Below are positions 8,622-17,359 of a DNA stretch of 64,000 nt, piece after piece (the first letter of the stretch is position 1; the number at the start of each line of letters is the position of its first letter). The position numbers and the translations under genes were made by a program. This DNA comes from Paucibacter sp. Y2R2-4 (GTDB taxonomy: Bacteria > Pseudomonadota > Gammaproteobacteria > Burkholderiales > Burkholderiaceae_C), in assembly GCF_025717535.1 (NCBI RefSeq), contig NZ_JAJIRO010000001.1, forward strand, positions 1,116,001 to 1,180,000, in the 5' to 3' direction. The notes beneath the pieces are model-generated. The model saw nothing but the letters and a program-made list of their open reading frames with translations, ran no database searches and was not told the DNA's origin.

Positions 8622-10415
8622 TCAGAAGGCATCCAAGGCCATGGCGGTGACGCTGTCGGCGCCGTCCACGATGGCATCACGCAGGCTGCTGCTGCGCGTC
8701 AGGATGTGTTCGGCGTAGAAGCGAGCCGTAGCGATCTTGGCGCTCATAAAGGCGGCGTCTTCGCCGGCGGCCAGCTTGTCTTCCGCGACCAACAAAGCGC
8801 GCGCCAACTGCCAGCCGGCCACCAAATTGCCGGCCAACATCAGATAAGGCACCGAGCCGGCATAAGCCGCATTCGGATTGCTGCGTGCGTTAGCCACGAT
8901 GAAGCCCACCACGTCGAGATAGGCCTGTCGTGCGGCGCTCAGGCGCTTGTGCACCGCCAAGGCGGCCGCGCTGCCGCGTGCGAGCAACTGAGCCTCGGTG
9001 GCTTCCACCAGGGCCGCCACCGAGCGGGCGAACTCGCCACCATCGCGGCTGGTCTTGCGGCCCACCAGGTCATTCGCCTGAATGGCGGTCGTGCCTTCGT
9101 AAATGGTCAGGATCTTGGCGTCACGGTAGTACTGGGCCGCGCCGGTTTCTTCGATAAAGCCCATACCGCCGTGGATCTGCACGCCCAAGTCGGTCACTTC
9201 CAGGCTCATCTCGGTGCTGTAGCCCTTGATCAGCGGCACCAGGAATTCATAGAAGGCCTGAGCCTGCTTGCGCACCTCGGCATCGGCATGGTGATGGGCG
9301 GTGTCATAAGCACTGGCACCCACCAAGGCCATGGCGCGGCAGCCTTCGGTCAGCGAGCGCATGGTCATCAGCATGCGGCGCACATCGGGATGATGAATGA
9401 TGGCGCCGCTTGTGGGCAGCGAGCCATCGACCGGGCGCGACTGGATGCGATCGCGCGAGAAGGCCGCAGCCTTTTGGTAGGCCCGATCAGCCACCGCAAT
9501 GCCCTGCACGCCCACGCCAAAGCGGGCGGCATTCATCATGATGAACATGTACTCGAGGCCACGGTTCTCTTGACCGATCAGCGTACCGATGGCGCCGCCA
9601 TGGTCACCGAACTGCAGCACGGCGGTGGGGCTGGCCTTGATGCCCATCTTGTGTTCGATGGAGACACAGTGCGCATCATTGCGCGCGCCCAAGGAACCAT
9701 CGGCATTCACCATGAACTTGGGCACGAGGAACAGGCTAATGCCCTTTACGCCTTCAGGCGCACCGACCACACGGGCCAGTACCAGATGGACGATGTTCTC
9801 GGCCATATCGTGCTCACCGTAGGTGATGAAGATCTTGGTGCCGAAGATTTTGTAAGTGCCGTCAGGCTGCGGCTCGGCGCGGGTGCGCACCTGGGCCAGG
9901 TCCGAACCGGCTTGCGGCTCGGTCAGATTCATGGTGCCGGTCCAACTGCCATCGACCAGCTTGGGGATGAAGGTGTTCTTTTGCTCATCCGAGCCCGCAG
10001 TCAACAGCGCTTCGATCGCTCCATCGGTCAAGAGCGGGCACAGCGCAAAACTGACGTTAGCGCTGTTGATCATTTCGCCGCAAGCAGCACCAATGATCTT
10101 GGGCAGGCCTTGGCCGCCAAACTCGGTGGGGTGCTGCAAGCCCTGCCAGCCGCCTTCGGCGAACTGTTTGAAGGCTTCTTTGAAGCCGGGCGTGGTGAAG
10201 ACCTGGCCGTCCTTCCAGTAGGAGGGGTTCTTGTCGCCTTCCCAGTTCAGGGGCGCGATCACGTCTTCATTGAGCTTGGCGCATTCCTCCAACACGGCCT
10301 GCGCGGTGTCGATGCCGTAATCGGCAAAGGCGGGGATTTGCTCGGTCAGCGACTGCAGGCCAGCCAGCTCCTGCATATTGAACAGCATGTCTTTGACGGG
10401 GGCGCGGTAAGTCAT
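8622..10415 (-). CDS. Acyl-CoA dehydrogenase, long form with C-terminal extension
   Basis: FAD enzyme that makes the alpha-beta double bond in an acyl-CoA and passes electrons to ETF. 597 aa, the long type with an N-terminal AidB/DmdC-like segment, the FAD-binding middle domain (TEPQAGSDLAQVRTRA; IFITYGEHDM), the catalytic helical domain (QIHGGMGFIEETGAAQYYRDAKILTIYEGTTAIQ, in which the YEGT glutamate is the expected base), and an extra C-terminal domain of about 120 residues. Databases often label this type 3-methylmercaptopropionyl-CoA dehydrogenase, but the acyl substrate cannot be read here. etfA and etfB lie just upstream on the same strand. A perfect dyad stands 38-57 bases before the start, implying its own regulated promoter. 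Confidence 0.93.
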   Translation of the reverse strand: MTYRAPVKDMLFNMQELAGLQSLTEQIPAFADYGIDTAQAVLEECAKLNEDVIAPLNWEGDKNPSYWKDGQVFTTPGFKEAFKQFAEGGWQGLQHPTEFGGQGLPKIIGAACGEMINSANVSFALCPLLTDGAIEALLTAGSDEQKNTFIPKLVDGSWTGTMNLTEPQAGSDLAQVRTRAEPQPDGTYKIFGTKIFITYGEHDMAENIVHLVLARVVGAPEGVKGISLFLVPKFMVNADGSLGARNDAHCVSIEHKMGIKASPTAVLQFGDHGGAIGTLIGQENRGLEYMFIMMNAARFGVGVQGIAVADRAYQKAAAFSRDRIQSRPVDGSLPTSGAIIHHPDVRRMLMTMRSLTEGCRAMALVGASAYDTAHHHADAEVRKQAQAFYEFLVPLIKGYSTEMSLEVTDLGVQIHGGMGFIEETGAAQYYRDAKILTIYEGTTAIQANDLVGRKTSRDGGEFARSVAALVEATEAQLLARGSAAALAVHKRLSAARQAYLDVVGFIVANARSNPNAAYAGSVPYLMLAGNLVAGWQLARALLVAEDKLAAGEDAAFMSAKIATARFYAEHILTRSSSLRDAIVDGADSVTAMALDAF

Positions 10416-10452
10416 GGTGATGTCTCCAGCATTACGAATTCAGGGGCGTTCT

Positions 10453-10472
10453 TGAACGTCAATCGACGTTCA
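10453..10472. promoter_or_regulatory. Perfect 8-4-8 dyad, candidate operator of the acyl-CoA dehydrogenase
   Basis: TGAACGTC, spacer AATC, GACGTTCA: a perfect inverted repeat whose inner edge is 38 bases before the dehydrogenase ATG. The form suits a TetR-type dimer. Confidence 0.55.
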
Positions 10473-10481
10473 GATGGAACA

Positions 10482-10512
10482 AGGGCGCCGCGACCGTGAA
10501 GTCGGGCGCCCT
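10482..10512 (-). terminator. Possible weak terminator after etfA
   Basis: AGGGCGCC and GGCGCCCT form an 8-bp stem; on the minus strand it is followed by TTGTTC, a weak U-tract. It may attenuate rather than stop transcription from etfBA into the dehydrogenase. Confidence 0.4.
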
Positions 10513-10553
10513 GGGGCTCACTCAATCAGAGAGCTTCCCGGTATTGGAGCCAC

Positions 10554-11486
10554 TCAGAGGCTCTTCACCAACTCCGGCACGGCGGTGAACAGATCAGCTT
10601 CCAGGCTGTAGTCGGCCACCGAGAAGATCGGCGCTTCCGGGTCCTTGTTGATCGCCACGATCACCTTGGAGTCCTTCATACCGGCCAAGTGCTGGATGGC
10701 GCCGCTGATGCCGGCGGCGATATAGAGCTGAGGTGCGACGATCTTGCCGGTCTGGCCAACTTGCCAGTCGTTGGGGGCATAACCCGCATCCACGGCGGCG
10801 CGCGAGGCACCCAGTGCAGCACCCAGCTTGTCGGCCAGCGGGGTCAGCACTTCCATGAACTTCTCGTTCGAACCCAGGGCGCGGCCACCTGAAACGATGA
10901 TCTTGGCAGCGGTCAGCTCAGGGCGATCGCTCTTGGTCACTTCACGGCCTGCGAAGCTGCTCTTACCGCTGTCGGCGGCAGCCGCAACGGTTTCAACAGC
11001 GGCGCTACCACCGCTGGCGGCAGCGGCGTCAAAGCCGGTGGTACGCACGGTCAGCACCTTGGTGGCATCGCTGCTTTGCACGGTGGCGATGGCATTGCCA
11101 GCGTAGATCGGGCGCTCGAAGGTGTCGGCGCTGATGACCTTGGTCACATCGCTCAGTTGCGCCACGTCCAGCAAGGCGGCGACGCGCGGGGCGACGTTCT
11201 TGCCCGAGGCGGTGGCGGGGAACAAGATGTGGCTGTAGCCGGAAGCAATCGCCAGCACCTGGGCGGCCAGGTTTTCGGCCAGGCCGTTTTCCAGGCCCGC
11301 GGCGTCAGCGTGCAAGACCTTGGCAACACCGGCGATCTGCGCAGCAGCAGCGGCGGCAGCGGCAGCATTGAAGCCTGCCACCAGCACATGCACATCGCCG
11401 CCTGCGGCCAGCGCAGCGGTCACGGTGTTCAGCGTTGCGCCCTTGATGGAGGCGTTGTCGTGTTCAGCAATAACGAGAGCAGTCAT
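10554..11486 (-). CDS. etfA: Electron transfer flavoprotein subunit alpha
   Basis: Large FAD-carrying subunit of ETF, which takes electrons from acyl-CoA dehydrogenases and hands them to ETF:quinone oxidoreductase. The N-terminus [25 protein letters not shown] is typical. The C-terminal FAD domain shows [34 protein letters not shown], then [36 protein letters not shown]. The ATG at 11486 has GGAG nine bases upstream; a longer open frame to 11525 would overlap etfB and is rejected. 310 aa is the standard length. It lies 31 bases after etfB. Confidence 0.97.
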   Translation of the reverse strand: MTALVIAEHDNASIKGATLNTVTAALAAGGDVHVLVAGFNAAAAAAAAAQIAGVAKVLHADAAGLENGLAENLAAQVLAIASGYSHILFPATASGKNVAPRVAALLDVAQLSDVTKVISADTFERPIYAGNAIATVQSSDATKVLTVRTTGFDAAAASGGSAAVETVAAAADSGKSSFAGREVTKSDRPELTAAKIIVSGGRALGSNEKFMEVLTPLADKLGAALGASRAAVDAGYAPNDWQVGQTGKIVAPQLYIAAGISGAIQHLAGMKDSKVIVAINKDPEAPIFSVADYSLEADLFTAVPELVKSL

Positions 11487-11517
11487 TGTGTTTTCTCCGA
11501 ATTCTTCTGATCTGGGG

Positions 11518-12270
11518 TCAGCCAATGACCTTGGCTTCGTTCTTCAGCTTGTCCACCAAAGCGGCCACATCGGCCACCTTGACGCCGGCGCTGCGCTTCG
11601 GCGGCTCTTCCACCTTCAGCGTCTTGATTCGCGGGCTCACGTCCACGCCCAAATCGGCGGGCTTGACCACGTCGAGCTGCTTCTTCTTGGCCTTCATGAT
11701 GTTGGGCAGCGTCACATAGCGCGGCTCATTCAAGCGCAAGTCGGTGGTGATGACGGCAGGCAGGCTCAGCTTGACGGTTTCCAAACCACCGTCAACTTCA
11801 CGGGTCACGGCCACGGCATCGGCGCTCAGTTCCACCTTGCTGGCGAATGTGCCTTGCGGCATGCCGGTCAAGGCCGCCAACATCTGGCCGGTTTGATTGC
11901 AGTCGTCGTCAATGGCTTGCTTGCCCAAGACCACCAGGCCTGGCTGCTCTTTGTCGACCAGGGCCTTGAGGAGCTTGGCCACGGCCAGCGGCTGCAACTC
12001 GGCATCGGTTTCCACCAAGATGGCGCGGTCGGCACCAATGGCCATGGCGGTGCGCAGGGTTTCCTGGCACTGGGTCACGCCGCAAGAAACGGCGATCACC
12101 TCGGTGACCAAGCCCTTTTCCTTCAGGCGCACGGCCTCTTCAATGGCGATTTCGTCGAAGGGGTTCATCGACATCTTCACATTGGCGATATCCACGCCCG
12201 TGCCGTCGCTCTTGACGCGCACCTTGACGTTGTAGTCGACCACGCGTTTGACTGGGACCAAGACTTTCAT
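11518..12270 (-). CDS. etfB: Electron transfer flavoprotein subunit beta
   Basis: Small AMP-binding subunit of ETF. The sequence [53 protein letters not shown], the loop [23 protein letters not shown], and the recognition-loop region [24 protein letters not shown] are diagnostic. 250 aa is normal. First gene of the etfB-etfA-dehydrogenase unit; a near-perfect dyad (12289-12304) lies just upstream of its start. Confidence 0.97.
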   Translation of the reverse strand: MKVLVPVKRVVDYNVKVRVKSDGTGVDIANVKMSMNPFDEIAIEEAVRLKEKGLVTEVIAVSCGVTQCQETLRTAMAIGADRAILVETDAELQPLAVAKLLKALVDKEQPGLVVLGKQAIDDDCNQTGQMLAALTGMPQGTFASKVELSADAVAVTREVDGGLETVKLSLPAVITTDLRLNEPRYVTLPNIMKAKKKQLDVVKPADLGVDVSPRIKTLKVEEPPKRSAGVKVADVAALVDKLKNEAKVIG

Positions 12271-12288
12271 CGATTACTCCAAGACGAA

Positions 12289-12304
12289 TTGACGTTAACG
12301 TTAA
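12289..12304. promoter_or_regulatory. Operator-like dyad upstream of etfBA
   Basis: TTGACGTTAACGTTAA is a 16-bp inverted repeat with a single mismatched pair, 19 bases before the etfB start. It shares the CGTTAACG flavour of sites reported for regulators of acyl-CoA catabolism in proteobacteria such as MerR-family LiuR. That match is from memory and unverified. Confidence 0.45.
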
Positions 12305-12432
12305 TCAGATTCTAAAGGGGTGGCCCCGAGGCCCTGCGCCATCATCGCCGACTTCGACGAAAAAAGCACGATCGTTCTATTTTAACCACGCGCTCGGCGC
12401 GGTCCAGCGCAAAAGCTAGACTGCCGCACTCA

Positions 12433-13239
12433 ATGAGTTCCCTCCCTTCTATTTCAACGCCTCGCCTGGGCGTTTTCGATTCCGGCGTAGGCGGCCTGAC
12501 GGTCTTGCGCGAGTTGCGCCAGCAGCTGCCCAAAGTCGCCATGCACTATGTGGCCGACACTGCGCATGCCCCTTATGGCCTGCGCGACGCGGACTACATC
12601 ATTGAACGCAGCCTGAAGGTAGGCGGCCATTTGATCGACCAAGGTGCGCGCGTCTTGGTGGTGGCCTGCAATACGGCAACGGCCCATGCCATTGCGGCGC
12701 TCAGGCAGCGCTGGCCTGATGTGCCCATCGTCGGCACCGAACCCGGCATCAAGCCTGCCGTGGCCCAAAGCAGTGTTGGTCGCATCGGGGTGATGGCGAC
12801 GCCCGCTACCATCGCCAGCGCGCGCTTTGCCGGCCTGGTTCAAAAACACGCCGGCAGCGTGCAGGTTTTCAGCCGGGCTTGCCCGGGGCTGGTGGAGTTG
12901 ATCGAACGCGGCGACTTGCAGTCCGAGGAGTTGCGCGCGCTGCTCGCTCATCTGTGCCAACCCTTGATCGAAGCCGAGGTGGATACGGTGCTGATGGGTT
13001 GCACCCATTACCCGCTGATTCAAACGCAGCTTCAAGAGACGCTGGGCTCGCAGGTCAAGCTGCTGAACATCGAATCGGCGGTGGCGCAACAAGCGGCGCG
13101 GCAATGGCAAGCACTCGGCTTGCCCTCAGCGCCAGAAGCCGCTCCCCTCTTGCAAACCACCGGGGACGCCGAGTCTCTAAGCCGCTTTGTGCAGCAAGCC
13201 TTGCATTGGCCATTGAGCGCCAGCGGCTTGTTGATTTAA
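12433..13239 (+). CDS. murI: Glutamate racemase
   Basis: Makes D-glutamate for peptidoglycan from L-glutamate by two-base cofactor-free catalysis. Both catalytic cysteines are present in their signatures: VVACNTATA (Cys79) and LMGCTHYPL (Cys190). The N-terminal GVFDSGVGGLTVLREL and the YVADTAHAPYG segment complete the family pattern. 268 aa is typical. Cytosolic. It is transcribed divergently from etfB and runs toward the YfiR-like gene, so it is probably a single-gene unit. Confidence 0.96.
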   Translation: MSSLPSISTPRLGVFDSGVGGLTVLRELRQQLPKVAMHYVADTAHAPYGLRDADYIIERSLKVGGHLIDQGARVLVVACNTATAHAIAALRQRWPDVPIVGTEPGIKPAVAQSSVGRIGVMATPATIASARFAGLVQKHAGSVQVFSRACPGLVELIERGDLQSEELRALLAHLCQPLIEAEVDTVLMGCTHYPLIQTQLQETLGSQVKLLNIESAVAQQAARQWQALGLPSAPEAAPLLQTTGDAESLSRFVQQALHWPLSASGLLI

Positions 13240-13284
13240 AAAAAGTTCAGACCTCGCGCCATCTGGCACACGACGTCCTCTGAC

Positions 13285-13842
13285 TCACCTGACCTCGCGG
13301 GCCAGCTTCAACATCTGCGAACTGAGCGACAGGCCACGACGCCTGGCTTCCGTCAGATTGATACGAAAGCTCAGGCCATTCGGCTCGGCAATCAAGCCAA
13401 TCACGGCGCCGCTGCGGAAGGCCTCCACATTGTCGGCCACCACCAGCAAGGGACCGTTGCCGGCGGCCTCTTGCCAGCGCTGCAAGTCGGCGCGCTCAAC
13501 AAAGCCCAGGAACAGCAGCTGGCATTGCCCCAACTGCTGAGGGTCGGTCAGATAGCGCATGCGCACTTGCGTCGCCTGATGCGCCTTTTGGGTCAGCGCC
13601 TGCATGGACTCTTGCATGCCTTGGCTGCCGGCCACGCAGTAAGTGAACTCCTGCAGTGGCGGCGGCGGCCACTGGGTGAACTGAGCAAAGCGGTAGACAA
13701 AAGCTGCTTTGAGCTGGGCATCGTCCATCAGGCCAGCAGGTGCTGGAGCGGCATGTGCAGACATCACAACGGCAGACATTGCCGCCAACAGCCAAAAGCA
13801 GCGCAAAAACCAACTCGTCGCCAAGGAGGCCGCCCGCCTCAT
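13285..13842 (-). CDS. YfiR family periplasmic protein (DUF4154)
   Basis: 185 aa with a signal peptide (hydrophobic about residues 10-28, cut near SAHA/AP). The mature part begins with the YfiR hallmark LKAAFVYRFAQFTQWP and continues through CQLLFLGF and GPLLVVADNVEAFRSGAVIGLIAEPNGLSFRINLTEARRRGLSLSSQMLKLAREV, the end of the DUF4154 domain. In Pseudomonas, YfiR is the periplasmic repressor of the diguanylate cyclase YfiN. Two mature cysteines (69, 107) match the first disulfide of that protein; the second pair is absent. Its start overlaps the TonB receptor stop by four bases (ATGA), so the two are translationally coupled. Confidence 0.88.
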   Translation of the reverse strand: MRRAASLATSWFLRCFWLLAAMSAVVMSAHAAPAPAGLMDDAQLKAAFVYRFAQFTQWPPPPLQEFTYCVAGSQGMQESMQALTQKAHQATQVRMRYLTDPQQLGQCQLLFLGFVERADLQRWQEAAGNGPLLVVADNVEAFRSGAVIGLIAEPNGLSFRINLTEARRRGLSLSSQMLKLAREVR

Positions 13843-15857
13843 CGCCCCATCCTCCAGCTCAAGCCCAGCTGCAAAGTGCGCCGCTCTTGGCGCACCTCAG
13901 GCTCCGAAGTGCGGGGGCGATCCACATAAGCGTGGTCCGTCAGGTTGTAGACCCCCAGGCTGAACTCCCAGTCCAAGCTGGGACGCCACAGCAAATTGAG
14001 GTTATGCACTGCGTAGCCAGGCAAGGACTGCGCCGGGGTGTCGCGCCGACTCATCGCAAAACTCTGCCAGGCCACTTGCAGGGCATCGCCCAGCAAGGGC
14101 TGGCTGTAAAGCAACTTGAACAAGGAGCGCGGCGAGTTGCTCAGCGGCGCACCGTTCGCATCCTTGCTGCGCTGCAAGGATAGGCCCAGACGCAAACGCG
14201 CCCCTTGATCCCAGCGCCGTTCCACATCCAGCTCGGCGCCATAGGTGCGCATGCTGGCATTGTTCTCATAAATGGGCAGATCCACCTGGTTCTGATCGAT
14301 CAGATCCGTCAAGCGCGAGGCGTATAGGGACGCACGGTACTGCAGCTGCGAGGTCAAGGACTGCTCCCAAGCAAGCTCAAAGGACTTGATCTGCTCAGGC
14401 TTCGGTGTTGGGGCCTCCCAAGAAGCGTTCACAGCAAACTCATTGAGATTGGCTGCTCGAAACGCGCTGCCGTACATCAGGCGCAAGGTGGCGTCGGGGA
14501 TGCCACTCCAAACCCAGGCCAAGCGGGGGTTCAGGCGCGCTTTGGCCACATTCGACGCATCGCGGCGCAGACCAAAGATCAGGCGCTGCGACTCGCTGAG
14601 CTGCCATTCGTCCTGGATGAACCAAGCGGTCCGGCGATTGACACCGTAGTACTCCTGAATCGGCGGATCCCCTTCGTCGCCGAGCAAGATGCGCTGCTCG
14701 CGATCGTCTTGCACCTCCAGGCCCGCCATCAGCACATGCCGCTCAAATTGCCGGGTACTCAGCCTGAGATCCCAGTTCGTCCAACGGCCCAAAGAGGTCG
14801 CACCGAAGAAACGCTGCTGATGCGTGACTGGATCTAAAAAGGGATAGCGCTCGCGATAGGTGTGGCTCTTGGCTGAGACGCTGGCAAACAAGTCCCAGTC
14901 TGGGCCTAGGCTGCGCTCATGACTCAGGCTGATAAAGCGGTTGTAGTACAGCAGATAGGCCTGCGAAAGAACATCCTCTTCGCTACCTTCAAGAGCACTG
15001 GGCACTCCTTGGGTCAAATCGGTAGCGCCGAAGCGCAAGGCCCAAGCGCCCGCGTTGAAGCTGCCTGTGAGGCGCTTGCTACGATCCCAGAGTCGCTCGC
15101 GAATGTCTTTCTCAAACTCGCTCGGCACGGCATAAGGCAAGGGCCGCTCATCTTGGCGTGCGCCGCTGGCAGACAACCAGCCCTCCCAGCCTGCTTCTGA
15201 GCGGTAGCCCCAGCTCGCGCGCAGTTGCTGTAACCCTTGTGAGTCCAAACCGGTCCGTATCTGCAGGCCGCCCAAGGTGTCCGCCCTTTTGGTCAGCACG
15301 TTGACGACGCCCAAAAAGGCGTTATTGCCGTACAAGGCCGAACCCGGCCCGGGCGCGAACTCGACCCGATCGATCAGGTCAATATCGAGAAAGAACTCTT
15401 CGCCAATCTGAGCCGCGTCATAAACGTTCTCATTGATGCGCATGCCATCAATAAGAAACAAGAGCCGGGTGTTCAGATCCCCAGGCCGCCCCAAGCCACG
15501 CGCCCCGATGTAGTTGAAGCTGCTTCCCTTGGTGACATAGAGGCCGGGCATGGCCCGCAAAATATCGGCCATGGACCGGAAGCCATGGCGTGCGATGTCC
15601 TCTGCCGTGAGCACATAGGTGGTACTGGGCGCTTGTGCTGCACTTTGCGAAAAACGCGAAGCGGTGCTCACTTCGACATCCCTCGGCACCTGCTTGAGCG
15701 GCTGCCGCAACAACTCTTCCAAGCCGAGCTCGACATCCGGCGGAGCGCTTGTGACCGCCGTGCCTTGAGCCAGTGCGCTGCAGCCCCAAAGGCACAGGCC
15801 GATGCCGACCAGAATTGGCCGCAAGAACCAAGGCCCCCTGCCCTCAAGCGCCGCCAC
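13839..15857 (-). CDS. TonB-dependent receptor in a YfiR/diguanylate cyclase operon
   Basis: Outer-membrane receptor of 672 aa. Signal peptide (LVGIGLCLWGCSALAQ), a short segment LGLEELLRQPLKQVPRDVEVSTASRF, the plug domain (TTYVLTAEDIARHGFRSMADILRAMPGLYV; GLGRPGDLNTRLLFLIDGMRINENVYD; VEFAPGPGSALYGNNAFLGVVNVLTK) and a beta-barrel ending in an aromatic-rich strand (RRTLQLGLSWRMGR). It starts with GTG, overlaps the cyclase gene by 14 bases and the YfiR gene by 4, so all three are one unit. The ligand is unknown. Position suggests a sensory role linked to c-di-GMP rather than simple uptake, which is an inference. Confidence 0.9.
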   Translation of the reverse strand: MAALEGRGPWFLRPILVGIGLCLWGCSALAQGTAVTSAPPDVELGLEELLRQPLKQVPRDVEVSTASRFSQSAAQAPSTTYVLTAEDIARHGFRSMADILRAMPGLYVTKGSSFNYIGARGLGRPGDLNTRLLFLIDGMRINENVYDAAQIGEEFFLDIDLIDRVEFAPGPGSALYGNNAFLGVVNVLTKRADTLGGLQIRTGLDSQGLQQLRASWGYRSEAGWEGWLSASGARQDERPLPYAVPSEFEKDIRERLWDRSKRLTGSFNAGAWALRFGATDLTQGVPSALEGSEEDVLSQAYLLYYNRFISLSHERSLGPDWDLFASVSAKSHTYRERYPFLDPVTHQQRFFGATSLGRWTNWDLRLSTRQFERHVLMAGLEVQDDREQRILLGDEGDPPIQEYYGVNRRTAWFIQDEWQLSESQRLIFGLRRDASNVAKARLNPRLAWVWSGIPDATLRLMYGSAFRAANLNEFAVNASWEAPTPKPEQIKSFELAWEQSLTSQLQYRASLYASRLTDLIDQNQVDLPIYENNASMRTYGAELDVERRWDQGARLRLGLSLQRSKDANGAPLSNSPRSLFKLLYSQPLLGDALQVAWQSFAMSRRDTPAQSLPGYAVHNLNLLWRPSLDWEFSLGVYNLTDHAYVDRPRTSEPEVRQERRTLQLGLSWRMGR

Positions 15858-17181
15858 GATTCACCCGCCTGTAGGTGTTTTTACCGGCGCGCTTGGCCGC
15901 ATACATGGCCACGTCAGCCGCGCTCAAGAGCTGAGGCGCATCCACCTCATCGGTCGGGCAAAACGCCAGGCCTACGGTCGCGCCAATCGGCATCCAATGC
16001 CCACCAATCACCATGGGCTCGCGAATCGCAGCGATCAGGCGCAGGGCCAGCTGCTCTGCCGAACCTTCATCGGGAAGATTCGGCAGGATCAAAGCAAACT
16101 CATCGCCCCCCAAGCGGCACAACACATCACCGGCACGCAAAACCTGCGTCATGCGCTGCGCTACTTCGAGCAAGACAGCATCACCGGCATCATGACCGTG
16201 GCGGTCATTGACCGTCTTGAAGTTATCGAGATCAATGAACATCAAGGCCATTAAATGAACCTCTTGGCAGCTCGCCGCCATATGACGCTGCAAGGCCGAT
16301 TGGAAGTAAAGCCGGTTCGGCAATTGGGTCAGGCTGTCGCGATGCGCCAGCAGTTCGAACTGCTGGCCGGCTTGCTGCTCCTGACGCAGTTGCTGGTTCA
16401 GCTCGGCCTGGCTGATTTCCACCCGCTTGAGCATTTGATTGAAGCGCTCACTCAGGCGCCCCACCTCGTCAAAGCGATGCACCTTGGCACGCTGGCTGTA
16501 GTCTTGGTTGAGTGCCACTTGCTCAGCCAGATCCGACAGCTCCACGATAGGCGCCAGGGCCTTGCGCTGCACCCAGCGCAACAAGCGACCCGCCAGCACG
16601 ATGGCCAGGCCGATCAGTGCCGCGGCCAGCGCCACCATGCGAAGAACGGCCAACTGCACTCGCTGCAAGCCCTCTTTCATGCCCAGATAGCCGACCAACT
16701 CTTGCTTGAAGCGAATCGGAACCCAGACCTCCACCTCACGCCAATGCATGGTGCGCAAGGTGCCTGAGGTCGCTAACTGGCTGGGCAGCAACGCCAGGGC
16801 GCTGACCCCTTGAGGCGGCCATTGAGCAAAGACTTGCTTGCTTGCGTTACTGACCCGCATGAGGCGTTCATCGCTTTGAAGCGCAAACGAAGCCAGTTCC
16901 TGAGCGGCGGCGCCTCGGTCCTCAAACACCAGCATGGGCGCCAGGCTATTGGCCAAGAGCTCGGCGCTGTGCTCGGCGGCTTCGGCCTGCAGATCGCGTG
17001 CCGCTAGCAAAGAGGCAATGGCAATCAGTGCGAACGTGGCCAGCAAGGTGGCCGAGAGCGCCAACAAATTCAAGCGCGTCAGGCGCTCGACCAAAGAATC
17101 CCCGCCTTCCACCGCCGCGCTCTTGCTCGGGGGAAGAGAAGAATGAGCTCCGACAAGCTTGGGCGACTCGATGTTTGTCAC
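15844..17181 (-). CDS. YfiN-like diguanylate cyclase (periplasmic sensor, HAMP, GGDEF)
   Basis: Makes c-di-GMP. Order: cytosolic N-terminus, transmembrane helix about 34-58, periplasmic domain of about 110 residues in the CHASE8 position, second transmembrane helix about 172-196, HAMP about 197-250, short coiled region, GGDEF about 270-440. The active-site motif RLGGDEFALIL is intact, and RAGD five residues before it is an intact inhibitory I-site, so product inhibition is expected. No EAL domain. The start is GTG at 17181 without a clear ribosome site; a later start is possible. It is first in the operon with the TonB receptor and the YfiR-like protein, which parallels the YfiN/YfiR pair. 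Confidence 0.92.
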   Translation of the reverse strand: MTNIESPKLVGAHSSLPPSKSAAVEGGDSLVERLTRLNLLALSATLLATFALIAIASLLAARDLQAEAAEHSAELLANSLAPMLVFEDRGAAAQELASFALQSDERLMRVSNASKQVFAQWPPQGVSALALLPSQLATSGTLRTMHWREVEVWVPIRFKQELVGYLGMKEGLQRVQLAVLRMVALAAALIGLAIVLAGRLLRWVQRKALAPIVELSDLAEQVALNQDYSQRAKVHRFDEVGRLSERFNQMLKRVEISQAELNQQLRQEQQAGQQFELLAHRDSLTQLPNRLYFQSALQRHMAASCQEVHLMALMFIDLDNFKTVNDRHGHDAGDAVLLEVAQRMTQVLRAGDVLCRLGGDEFALILPNLPDEGSAEQLALRLIAAIREPMVIGGHWMPIGATVGLAFCPTDEVDAPQLLSAADVAMYAAKRAGKNTYRRVNRGGA

Positions 17182-17189
17182 GCGCGATA

Positions 17190-17242
17190 AAACCGTGGGC
17201 TGAGCGAGCCAACTTCACGACGAAGTTGGCACAGCCCGGTTT
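17190..17242 (-). terminator. Terminator after the response regulator gene
   Basis: A long hairpin: inner stem GCCAACTTC/GAAGTTGGC (17208-17230) inside outer pairs GGGCTG/CAGCCC and AACC/GGTT. Read on the minus strand it ends in TTTT. It separates the kinase/regulator pair from the downstream cyclase operon. Confidence 0.7.
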
Positions 17243-17359
17243 CTACCATGGACCTATGCGACCGGTCGGCTGAAATAGCCGGGTCAAAAGCGCGCAAGCC
17301 TGGCGAGTGACGCGATTCAGCGCCCCGCCCCCAACAAGCAGCTGGGCCTGGCGCAGAAC

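Noticed and set aside
11486-11525. Longer etfA start at 11525
   Set aside because: The extra 13 residues overlap etfB and lack a ribosome site, whereas ATG 11486 has GGAG at good spacing and matches EtfA N-termini.
17208-17230. Perfect hairpin as a small RNA between the cyclase and response-regulator genes
   Set aside because: It is the core of a longer stem followed on the minus strand by TTTT, so it is best read as the response-regulator terminator.
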